From the IMG/VR virus record IMGVR_UViG_3300030099_000838, positions 1 through 39,921 of that record: a DNA stretch of 39,921 bases; one strand, given 5' to 3'. The translations under genes and the position numbers were made by a program. How positions within the stretch are numbered: the stretch's first letter is position 1; each line of letters begins with the position of its first letter. The notes beneath the pieces are model-generated. The model did not search any database. It was given only the letters and a program-made list of their open reading frames with translations, and had not been told where the DNA came from. Of the stretch, positions 24,289-34,300 are shown piece after piece. The DNA is from a virus.

Positions 24289-27260
24289 TGCAGCTTAAAA
24301 AGTTTACAAGAAAAGACCGACATGGGAATATGATGTCTTTTGAATTTGACGTACCGCAAGCTAATGTACCTGCTATGCAATCAATTCCTATGTATGACCA
24401 TCCAGGCGAACCTAAAGGTACAGATACCGTGCCAGCTTGGCTTACACCCGGTGAGTTTGTAGTAAACAAAGAAGCCACAGAAATGTTTGGTCCTACAATA
24501 AAAAAGATGAACGATATAGGTAGGCAAAAACAAAATCAAAACAAAGCTATGTACGCACAAACAGGTACAGAAGTACTATCTCGTGGCTTATTAGATGAAG
24601 ATGAAGCATTCCAAACTCAGCTTAATAAAATGCTAGACAAGTACGAAGGATCAGAGTTTACTAAAGATAAGCTATATAACATTATAGATGGAGAAAGTAG
24701 CTTTGACCCTACTGTTAAGAACAAAGAAAGCAGTGCTACTGGTTTATTTCAGTTTACTGATACTGCTATAAACGATTTAAAAGATCAGGGTAAGATAGAT
24801 AAAGACTTTACTACATCCGATGTTGCAAGTATGAGTCCCACTGATCAATTAAAACTGTATGAAACATACTTAGACAGATGGAAGTATGGTGGAGATGCGC
24901 ATTTAGGAATTATGCAAGCAGCTCCTGGTAAATATTTTGAAAAATTTAGAAGTGGTGATAACAAAGGAGACTTAAATCAAGAGGTTTTTGCTAAAGGTAG
25001 TGACAGCTATGAACGAAATAAAGTTTGGGCAGGCGATGATGGCAAAATGACTTTTGCTAGTATCTCAAATTACTATGATAGTAGAGCTAAAGATAAAATA
25101 CCTGGTGTTACTGTGGCAAAACTTCAACCAGATACGTCTGCTAGCCCTACACAGGTGGCCGCTGACGCGTCTTCAGTACCTTCTATGAATATAGGTATAC
25201 CGCCAAGGGACATGTCCTCTATGGAGCCGATTGCAGGGCCAAGTTCTGGTAGAATTGCTAGAGTTATGGGTAATAGACAGCCATCTAATGAGTATACTAA
25301 CTTCCTTAGAAACTTAAATATAAACAAAGGGGTTATGCCTAACAGAAATGTTACGCTAGATACAAGACAAATACCTGGTGTAAACCCAATGTTAGACATA
25401 AATAAACCAGCTGGCGTACCGATACCTACAGGAGTAGTTGATGGTAAGCGTGTAGCGTTAACACCTGAATATTTAGATGCAATGCAAGATAATGATATGG
25501 GTGGATTAGGGGCAGACTCGCAAGTATTTAAAGATTTTGTTGGTAGTAGGTTAAGAGTGCCTGTAACTAAAGCGCCTCCTAGTCAAGTTATACCTAAAGT
25601 TTCAGAGATTGCTGATATACCAGGTGTTGCAACTGTACCAGATGAGCAAAAGAGAGGTCAAACGCGTCAACGATATGATCTATACGAAGGTACAGACAGA
25701 CCAACAAGTCAACAAGAACTTGATCGAAGAGCTATGGAAAACTTTAATCCTCCAGAACTAGATAGACTTGTTGATAGTATGCAAGCAGATATTAATAAAC
25801 AAAATGCACCACAGTTTTTAAGTGATGACGAAATAAAAAGATCTGAAGGTCTTGGTAAAGAGATTCAAGCTATTGATGATTTTGCTAGAAGAGCTGGTAA
25901 ATATTTAGTTAGCCCTAAAGAGTTTAAAAACGAAAGAGGTCTTACAGGTAAACAAGAAGAAAAGGCACAAGCAGATTTAGCAAAGATGGAAAAGCTAGAG
26001 CCTATTGAGAAAGGCTACGATCAAAAACAAAGAGTTGCTACAGAAATAGAGAAACAAAACAAAAATCAAACAGGGCCTGGGCCAGATCAGCCAGGTAATA
26101 ATGCTGATCCTGATACTGTTAAGAACACAGGGTCTAATGCTCCTGCTGCAGAACAAAATAAAACAACTAGTTTTCTAAAAGGTTTGTTTGGTAGCTTGTT
26201 TGACACTGATGAACTAAAGCGTATGGCTGTAATGTATCTTGGTTCTAGATTAATGGGCTATAGTCATGGTGGTAGTTTAAGTTTTTCTGTTAAAAACTAC
26301 TTACAAAGAGTTGATGCTAAAGAAAAGGCTGCTGTAAAGTTTGCAACAAGCGCGGGTGCAGCTAAAGCTTATACTGCTAAGTCACTAGCTAAGTATGCAA
26401 AGAGTGGTAACATAACAGATTTAATTCCGTTACCTAGACAGCTCATATCTACAGGAAATGCTACTACTTTCTATGGTAATAAAAACGGCAAAGACTTTAA
26501 AATACAAGTTATGGAGTATAAAGCTGGTGCAGGAGATAACGCTCCTAGAGTATTTTTAGATAAGTTTGGTAACGAGCATAACCCTCTTGACTATGACTTA
26601 GATCCTATATATAATAAAAACAGCCCTAAACATAGAGATGCTTTAGACTCATACACAAAAACTTTTGCAGATGTTATGACTTCTGTTAGAGAAAAAGTTA
26701 GTCTTTTAAGTATAGATAAAGGAAAGAAAACGTATGTAGACGATGTAATTCCTGCAACAGATGCTGGAGCTGTAGCATCTTGGGCATTAGATAATAAAGT
26801 AGAACTACCTAGAATGCCTCAGTTAATTGAGTTAGCTTACAGAGATATGGTAGAAGATGCAGGTAGAGGATACAAAGCTACTAGTATTGTTGGCTATTTA
26901 GATTCTCTTAAAATTAGAGAAACTATTTTAGATGGTACAGAAGCAGATAGACTATTTAGATTAGAGCCTGATACAGAGCAAGAAAAAGCTAGAGGTTTTG
27001 GTAAGCCTGTTGACGCTAAAGAGTTTACAAGGTTACGAGATAACGCAGTTAGATGGTTAAGAATTACTAAGCCTGAGCTATCTGGAATACCAAATCAAGA
27101 AGTAGCTATAGGAGCTTTTCAAGAGCTAGTAAGTCAATGGAATACTTTAACTGATGAGCAACAAGCTCAATGGAATAAGAAGGCTTCTAAAACAACAACT
27201 GGTTTTATGGAATGGTCTAAAGCATCTATAAACAATGTACTTAGCACAATGGTGGATTAA
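24288..27260 (+). CDS. Internal virion protein with lytic-transglycosylase-like domain (990 aa)
   Basis: Residues about 36-80 carry GTDTVPAWLTPGEFVVNKEA, a phrase I recall from many phage tape-measure and internal proteins. Residues about 115-240 look like a soluble-lytic-transglycosylase fold: candidate catalytic Glu136 in DGESSFDP, then SSATGLFQFTDTAINDL. This combination should cut peptidoglycan to let DNA cross the wall, as T7 gp16 does. A long Gln/Pro/Lys-rich linker (about 270-640) leads to a helical C-terminal third with a YSHGGSLSFSVKNYLQR segment. It is followed by the nuclease-domain and polymerase genes (one-base overlap with the first). Activity depends on Glu136, which is intact. 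Confidence 0.72.
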   Translation: MQLKKFTRKDRHGNMMSFEFDVPQANVPAMQSIPMYDHPGEPKGTDTVPAWLTPGEFVVNKEATEMFGPTIKKMNDIGRQKQNQNKAMYAQTGTEVLSRGLLDEDEAFQTQLNKMLDKYEGSEFTKDKLYNIIDGESSFDPTVKNKESSATGLFQFTDTAINDLKDQGKIDKDFTTSDVASMSPTDQLKLYETYLDRWKYGGDAHLGIMQAAPGKYFEKFRSGDNKGDLNQEVFAKGSDSYERNKVWAGDDGKMTFASISNYYDSRAKDKIPGVTVAKLQPDTSASPTQVAADASSVPSMNIGIPPRDMSSMEPIAGPSSGRIARVMGNRQPSNEYTNFLRNLNINKGVMPNRNVTLDTRQIPGVNPMLDINKPAGVPIPTGVVDGKRVALTPEYLDAMQDNDMGGLGADSQVFKDFVGSRLRVPVTKAPPSQVIPKVSEIADIPGVATVPDEQKRGQTRQRYDLYEGTDRPTSQQELDRRAMENFNPPELDRLVDSMQADINKQNAPQFLSDDEIKRSEGLGKEIQAIDDFARRAGKYLVSPKEFKNERGLTGKQEEKAQADLAKMEKLEPIEKGYDQKQRVATEIEKQNKNQTGPGPDQPGNNADPDTVKNTGSNAPAAEQNKTTSFLKGLFGSLFDTDELKRMAVMYLGSRLMGYSHGGSLSFSVKNYLQRVDAKEKAAVKFATSAGAAKAYTAKSLAKYAKSGNITDLIPLPRQLISTGNATTFYGNKNGKDFKIQVMEYKAGAGDNAPRVFLDKFGNEHNPLDYDLDPIYNKNSPKHRDALDSYTKTFADVMTSVREKVSLLSIDKGKKTYVDDVIPATDAGAVASWALDNKVELPRMPQLIELAYRDMVEDAGRGYKATSIVGYLDSLKIRETILDGTEADRLFRLEPDTEQEKARGFGKPVDAKEFTRLRDNAVRWLRITKPELSGIPNQEVAIGAFQELVSQWNTLTDEQQAQWNKKASKTTTGFMEWSKASINNVLSTMVD

Positions 27261-30200
27261 TGGCAATATCAGCTGATAGAGTAGCAGAAAGGTTATTAGG
27301 TAAAGATCTTAATGACGATTATGCTTTTATTGACGGAGATACTCTGGCTTCTACTAGTGAAGTAGATCAATATGGTAATCCATTAAAGTTTAGAATGAAA
27401 GGCATAGATGCGCCGGAAGTTACAAAAGTATTTGGTGCTGATAACGTTGCATTAGGAACTGCAGGATCTGAAAAAGCTAATGAAGCGCTAATGCAGTTAG
27501 CAAAGAAAGAAGGTTTTACTAACGTATTTCGTACAGGTAAGTTTGATCCTAATGGTCGTGAGCTAATAGATTTACAGGATGACAAAGGTAGAAGTTGGGA
27601 ACAAACGTTAGTAAGAACTGGTGTATTAAATCCTACTAGATATTCTTCTGAAGGTGCAATAAGATCCTATAAAGCAGCTCAAGCACTAGGCACTGACGGT
27701 CTAGGAGAAAACTACGACTTAGCAAGAAACGTTATTGCAGAAGCTATAGCTGATGAAACAAAGTATGAGCAAAGATTTAGACAAAAAGCTATAGATGAAA
27801 CACAGCTTGCATATACTGGTGGCCTATACGCTTCTAATAACGTTATGTTTAGAGATCGATCGAGAGATTTTGAAAACAAAGCTATGAGTCCTTTTTCTAC
27901 AGCTTGGGATATAGGTCTTACTGGCGCTATAGAAGGATTATATGGTGCTGTCGAGCTTATAGGAGAAACTTCTGGTTGGGACTGGGCTAAAAACGTAGGT
28001 GAAGCTGGTATATATAGAGCTAGAGAAAAGCTACAAAAGAATCCTGAAGTAGTTACTAGTTATAAAGATATTGATGGGTTCTTTGGTAAAGAAGGATTCT
28101 TGCAATATGTTGCTAACAACGGTGCTATATCTTTACCTTATATGGCAGCTACTATAACTGGTGCAGTTGCTGCTCCTTATGTAGGGGCTAGTGCGTTAGG
28201 TGTTGCAGCCACAGGTGCTGTGTTATCTCCTGTTGCTTTATATACAGGTACAATATGGAACGACCAAGAAGGTGATAATAAAAATGCTTACTTAGCTGTA
28301 GCCGGTGGTGTATCGCAATCTGTATTAGATAGATTAGGTCTTAGGTTTTTGAATCCAGCTGCATTGTTAACTAAAGAAGGCAGACAACAAGCTATTACAG
28401 CCATGACAAATAATGCTGATGACGTAGCAGGTAGAGCGATGCAAGCTAGAAATAGAGCTTTATTTGGTAGAACTATTACTAGCGAAGAAGATGCTAGAAA
28501 AGCGTTGCTAACATTATCAAGACAAGAAGTAGCTAAATACGCTGATGATGCTGCAAGATTTGCTAAGAATCAAATTACTGCTAGAAACGTGGCTAGAAAT
28601 CAATTAACTCGTATTGCTAAAGCAGGTGCTGGTGAAGGTATAACAGAAGCTTTACAAGAAGCTATTGGTTATACTGCTGCACATACTGCTAATGGTTTTA
28701 GAGACTGGGATGCTAATGAGTTTAAAGATAGACTTATAGATGCTACTATTGCTGGTACATCTCTTGGTGGTGCTATATCAATACCAGGTGGTGTATACGA
28801 TTATGGTGCATGGGTAGATGTAGCATACAGAACTGGGCCAGATACAGGTCGACAAACGTCTGATATGGGTAGATTAGCACAACAAGATATAGAGGCTAAT
28901 GGTCAACAGTATAATGTACAACAAGAAAATGCAAGAGTAAAAGCTGCTACAGATAATATTAATCAAAGAGTAGAAGCACTACAACAAAGATTATCAAATA
29001 GACGATTAAACAGAAGAGAAAGACAACAAGCAGAATCTGAGTTAGCAGAGCTAGGTGGCGTAGATCTTAACGATAGAGCTGATGCACACGTAGCGGCTAA
29101 ACAAGACAGAGCTGTAGGTCAAATTGCTAAAGACTGGTGGAAAGGTATACCTGGTTTATGGCGAGGTATGACTAGATTTATGTTTGATAACCAAGGTGGT
29201 ATACAACAAGACTCTGTAACTGCTAGAATACTAGGTGAATCTGTAGGATCTAACTTACAACGATCTGTTTCTGGTGAAACATATGAAAACAGAAAACATA
29301 ACTTAATTTCTGAGATTAAATACAGACTAGGAGATGTGTCAGATTTACTTGCTGCGTTTGGTAGAACTGATAAACGTAAATCTAGATTAGAATTTAGTGA
29401 GCAATACTATGAAGTATTTGAAGCTGCAAGATCTAGAGCAGCCAGAGAAAATAGAGATATAAACTGGGATATAGACTTACCTGAAAACTTACAACCTTTT
29501 GCTAATGCTTTTAGAAATTTTCATAATAAACTTATAGAAACAGGTGACAGACTACATAACATGCAAGCAGTTCATAATCCTGAACTAGGTTATGTAAATG
29601 ATTATTTATCTAGGTATAAGTCATTAGATAAACTAGCTATAGAAAACAATAGAGCTGAGTTTGAATTAGCACTTACTAACATTATTAATGACGAAGGTCA
29701 ACAAGTACTTACACCACAAGCAGCTAAAGAACTTACAGATCAAATACTACAAATAGATGGAGCTGATGTTCCTTCTAACTTTACACTTGATGGTGGGTTT
29801 TCTGTTACTGACAGATCTACGTTTAGACCACAGTCGCATAGAGGTAGAACATTAAACCTTTCTGATAGAGCAGAGTTTAAGCAGTTTATGGAAAGAGATA
29901 TATTTACTAACGTATCTAATGCTGCTAAGTCTGCTGTAAGATATACAGTATTAGAAGAGTATGTAGGTAGTAACAATGCTAAGCTTAATTATAGATTAAA
30001 TAAAATAGAAGAAGAGCTTATAGAGTCTGGTAAGTATACTGTTGATGAAGCAAGAGCTAGAGTTAATAAACTTGCGTTTGATCTTAAAAACTACTTTGAT
30101 GCTGAGTCAGGTAACTACAAGAGAAACATACCACCTATACTTAGGCATGCACAAAAGAACATATTATTTGTAACTACTATTACTGGTTTGCCACTAGCTA

Positions 30201-31354
30201 CACTATCTAATTTTGTTGAGCTAGGTTTAACTAGTGTTGGGCTAACACAAAAACAAATTTTTGGTGAGAAAGGTAGTATTAACTCTATAGCTAGATCGTT
30301 TGCAGATGAGTTTGGAAATACTGCTAATAGATTGTATGGTACTATAGCTAACCAACCAGCACCACATAAAAGAGGTAGGTTTGGTCATGCTATATTAAAG
30401 AAGCTAGGTTTCTTTGATTGGGAAGTTGGTGCTGCTCATACAACAGGTGTTAGTGAAACAGGTAGATGGCACCAAAGAATACTTGATATGTACTTTAAGA
30501 CTATCTTATTACAACAATGGACTAACGCTGCACGTGCTGCAAGAGCTGCTATAGCTTTAGATTACATTAGTGATAAGGTAGCTATAATGGTAGCTGCAAG
30601 ACAAGCAGATATAACAACTAACGAGTCTCGAGAAGCAGAAGAGGGGCTAAGAAACTTAGGATTAGACACACAGTTTTTACTTAGATACCATACTGGTTTT
30701 GTTAGAGACGAGCAAACAGTATTACCTAATCAAGATGTAAGACAGCAGTGGGAAAGAATGATTAATGATGCTACATTTAACTTTATAAATGAAGCTGTTG
30801 CATTACCACAGTCTGCAAACAGACCTTTGATATTTCAAGATCCAAGGTTTGCTTTGTTTACACAGTTTCAAGGTTTTATAGCTACGTTTACTGCTAACCA
30901 TATACCTAAAATGTATACTCAGTTAGCTAAACGTGGTACTCCAGCAATGAAATACAACATATTTGCTACAGTATCTACAATGATACTATTAGGATTTGTA
31001 TCTCAACACCTAAAAGATTTATTAAAGTACGGAGAAACTACACCTTACTTTAAAGGTATGGAGTATATTAGAAGAGGGGTAGGAGCTAGTGGACTACTAG
31101 GTACAAGTGAAAGAGTTATTGACTTTGTTTTCCCAATGTATGACAAAAGATATGGCTCAAATGTAGAATGGTTCTTTGGTACAATAGCTAGTGAATCAGC
31201 TGGTGTAAGTAAAGCACTTAGAATAGGTGATATAACCGCTGATGTCATAACAGGAGAAAAGCCACCAGAAACTATAGTTAAAGTTACACCGATAGCACAA
31301 GTTGCTTATCAACAAATAGATAAACAAGCTTATAAATGGGGTTTTGGAGAATAA
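27260..31354 (+). CDS. Large ejection protein with N-terminal staphylococcal-nuclease-like domain (1364 aa)
   Basis: Residues about 20-150 match the thermonuclease fold: D25-G-D27-T, then R45-M-K-G-I-D50-A-P-E53, then NGR100-EL and a LVRTGVL helix. These correspond to Asp19, Asp21, Arg35, Asp40, Glu43 and Arg87 of staphylococcal nuclease, with identical Arg-Asp-Glu spacing. Around residues 285-330 are hydrophobic helices (SLPYMAATITGAVAAPYVGA and more), and a further membrane-like segment lies near 1240 (IFATVSTMILLGFVSQHL). The C-terminal part, with FALFTQFQGFIATFTANH, resembles large internal virion proteins of T7-like phages. I infer ejection into the cell with an active nuclease head. It lies between the transglycosylase-domain gene and the putative virion RNA polymerase. 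Confidence 0.75.
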   Translation: MAISADRVAERLLGKDLNDDYAFIDGDTLASTSEVDQYGNPLKFRMKGIDAPEVTKVFGADNVALGTAGSEKANEALMQLAKKEGFTNVFRTGKFDPNGRELIDLQDDKGRSWEQTLVRTGVLNPTRYSSEGAIRSYKAAQALGTDGLGENYDLARNVIAEAIADETKYEQRFRQKAIDETQLAYTGGLYASNNVMFRDRSRDFENKAMSPFSTAWDIGLTGAIEGLYGAVELIGETSGWDWAKNVGEAGIYRAREKLQKNPEVVTSYKDIDGFFGKEGFLQYVANNGAISLPYMAATITGAVAAPYVGASALGVAATGAVLSPVALYTGTIWNDQEGDNKNAYLAVAGGVSQSVLDRLGLRFLNPAALLTKEGRQQAITAMTNNADDVAGRAMQARNRALFGRTITSEEDARKALLTLSRQEVAKYADDAARFAKNQITARNVARNQLTRIAKAGAGEGITEALQEAIGYTAAHTANGFRDWDANEFKDRLIDATIAGTSLGGAISIPGGVYDYGAWVDVAYRTGPDTGRQTSDMGRLAQQDIEANGQQYNVQQENARVKAATDNINQRVEALQQRLSNRRLNRRERQQAESELAELGGVDLNDRADAHVAAKQDRAVGQIAKDWWKGIPGLWRGMTRFMFDNQGGIQQDSVTARILGESVGSNLQRSVSGETYENRKHNLISEIKYRLGDVSDLLAAFGRTDKRKSRLEFSEQYYEVFEAARSRAARENRDINWDIDLPENLQPFANAFRNFHNKLIETGDRLHNMQAVHNPELGYVNDYLSRYKSLDKLAIENNRAEFELALTNIINDEGQQVLTPQAAKELTDQILQIDGADVPSNFTLDGGFSVTDRSTFRPQSHRGRTLNLSDRAEFKQFMERDIFTNVSNAAKSAVRYTVLEEYVGSNNAKLNYRLNKIEEELIESGKYTVDEARARVNKLAFDLKNYFDAESGNYKRNIPPILRHAQKNILFVTTITGLPLATLSNFVELGLTSVGLTQKQIFGEKGSINSIARSFADEFGNTANRLYGTIANQPAPHKRGRFGHAILKKLGFFDWEVGAAHTTGVSETGRWHQRILDMYFKTILLQQWTNAARAARAAIALDYISDKVAIMVAARQADITTNESREAEEGLRNLGLDTQFLLRYHTGFVRDEQTVLPNQDVRQQWERMINDATFNFINEAVALPQSANRPLIFQDPRFALFTQFQGFIATFTANHIPKMYTQLAKRGTPAMKYNIFATVSTMILLGFVSQHLKDLLKYGETTPYFKGMEYIRRGVGASGLLGTSERVIDFVFPMYDKRYGSNVEWFFGTIASESAGVSKALRIGDITADVITGEKPPETIVKVTPIAQVAYQQIDKQAYKWGFGE

Positions 31355-31355
31355 C

Positions 31356-34300
31356 ATGGCAACAAGGATAAATCCACAAAGTGGTTTAATGGAATTTGTA
31401 AAAGAACGAGAAGCTACGGGGGCTGTTTTAGATGAAAGACTTAGAAACAAAACACCCGTAGAGTCTTTACAACAAGAAGGCCCTGCAACTTTAGCCGTAA
31501 AACCACAACCTATACGTCCTACACCAGCACCTTTTGTTTTACCTGAAGAACAAAAAGGTAGAGTAGATCAGACAGCAGCTAGAGATAGGTTTGCACAACA
31601 AATAGCACAACAAGATGCTGCTAGACTTGCTCAAACGGCTGAGCTACAAAGAGAAGCTGAAAGAGTAAAGCCTATTAGTGAAATAGAGCCTGATGTTAAA
31701 GAGTTTGATGCTTACGAAAATGATGGTTTTGGCGAAGCTATTACGAGATCTAATAAATACATTCAGCTACTTTATGATAAGCTAGAATCTGGTGCTACAG
31801 TTACAGGAGCTTACTTATCACCAGCTCAAGGACTACCTATAGCTGCAGGCTTATCTCCTGTAGAAGCCGGAGAAGCTTCTGGTCAGTCAATAAACGTTAA
31901 CTCTACAAAAGGTATACTGTTTGATCCTAAAGGATTTAATGCAGGTAAAATAAGAGGTGATGATGTAACTCAAGTAGATCCGTTGTTTGCTAGAGTTATG
32001 TCTATTATGACTGAAAGGTTTATATATCAAAATCAGTACAACGCTAAACCTGATCAGCAAACAGATAATACAGATGATTTTACTGAAGCGACTTTACGTG
32101 AAACAGATCAAGTAAAACTAACAGATGAAGGTAAATTAAGACGTGGTTTAGGTAACCAACAGTTAGGTAGAGAAATATATAGAGCTTGGAAACGTGAACA
32201 AAACATAGCTCAAGGCAGACCTTCTGATGAGTACACTATGAAAGGTGTAACCGGAGATCAGTTTGAAACAATAGGTACGCTTGCAAAAGAAATGTATCAT
32301 GCTGCTAATCCTGAATTATATAATAGAATATCAGATTCTTTTAACAGAACAGTAGAATATGAGCTTACTACTACCGGTGCTGCTGCTATGGAGGCTGCTG
32401 AAAAAGCTTCTCCTGCTATATTTACTGGTTATGAAATAAAACCTTCATCTGCTCCTAGATCTAAGTTAGCACTTACTGAATCTGGGTTAGGAGAAGGAGC
32501 TAAGTATAGAAAAACTAAAACTACTTCTGTTGTAGATCGTAAAATGGCAGAGATAGAGGAAGCTGCAGAGAATATGCATAGCGTTGCTCATGGTGTAGAT
32601 CCTCTTAGAAGAAAGCTTTATATACAAATAGCCGTACAAGTTCTTACTGGTATGAAAGATAGAACTAGGCCACCTGAACTAGGCGACTTACTTAAGATAG
32701 GTCCAGCTAAGTTTATAGCATTTAAAGGTGAGTATGCTAAAAAGCAACAAGACGATCCTAATCCTGATTATAATCCTGCATTTGAAATGGAAAAGCAAGT
32801 TACTAGGTTTATAGAAAGTTTAAACACTATTGGCACTTATAGTAATAAAGCTAATCATTTAGATTTTGCCGTGCAAGAACTACAAAGTCGTATGCATGCT
32901 ACACAAACAAGATTTAATCCTCAACTAGTTCCGTGGATTAGGTTTGTAACAGGAGGTATTAGACCTCCTACTGTAAATCCTAATGCTAATACTCCTGCAA
33001 CAGTAATGTTTAAAGAGTTAATGGCAAAACATTTTTTACCAGGTGCGGATAAGTTACTTCCTGAAAATAGAGTTGCTGCATTTGATACTGAATGGAACAG
33101 CCCTAACCATGGCGCTTTTGCTAATATTGTTGCTGATGGAAAAGGTATAGCAGATAGTTTACTAACGCCTGAACAAGATCAAGATGCTATAACAAAGCTA
33201 AAACAAATAAAGTTAACAGAAAAAGGAGTTACTGTACCTCCTGAGTTAGCTAATATACCAAGACTAACAATTGGAGATTCATTAAAGAGTAAAGCTATTG
33301 GTGAAGAACTAGAAGGCTTAAACTTAATTGAAGCTGCTCATGAGCTATATCAGTTTGATAAAGCACAAAAGAACAACACAACGTTTAAGAGCAATATATC
33401 TGTAGAACTAGATGGTAAAACTCATGGACCAGCTAGTAACCTAATGCAATTAGGATCTATGAAGGCTGCATTTAGAGCTGGTGTTTTGAGAAGAGAAGGA
33501 GCTACTAAAAACTTAGATACTATACCTATAAAAGAATTGTATCAAGGAGCACAAACAGACGACGAGTTAGCTGCTGGTGATATTAGAGATGGTATGAAGT
33601 ATTTCATGGAAGAGAATGGTGACAAACATGCTCAAAACTATTTACCTAATAACGCAGCTTCTGCTCACTTAGTTAGTATACTTAAGTTAGCTTTAAAAGA
33701 TAGGGACAACTTTCTTAAAAAGCCACCTATGACGCTTGCTTATGGTCAGTTACTTAAAAACTTAGATGCTGCTATATATGAAACAGTATTTACTGGTCCT
33801 CAGTCTGTAGCAATAAGAAACATTATAAACGGCAACTCAGATTTACCTTCTATATTAGATAAAAAGATACAACAAAAGATGGATGCAGAAGGTGGAATGC
33901 TGATACCGTCTAGAGAAGATATGGTAGTTGAGTTCTTACACGATATATTAGCAGACTCTATTGATGCTGAGTTAGATCCAGGTGTCGTACAAGTAGGACA
34001 ACTACTAAGAGCAAACAATGTTGTTGCTATGTTATCTGATGAGGTTATAAAAGTTAAGAATGCTATAGGTATTGACAACTACATTGGTGCTAAAAGCTCT
34101 GTTATGAAAGATGTAGAAGGAAATATTGGTGTAGTATTCGGAGATACTTCTAATGTAAAGAGAGCAGGTAACGTACCGTTGTATAGAAGTATGCCTTCAG
34201 GTAGTGCTATAAGAGAAGGTAAGCCCGGTGGCTGGGGTAGAGGTAGAATTATACCTGCTGTTATCCAAGGTATAGATGGTGCCTGGATGAATAGAATGTT

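Noticed and set aside
31344-31355. TTG start four codons upstream for the putative virion polymerase
   Set aside because: It would place the GGAG site inside the coding sequence. ATG 31356 has that site at correct spacing.
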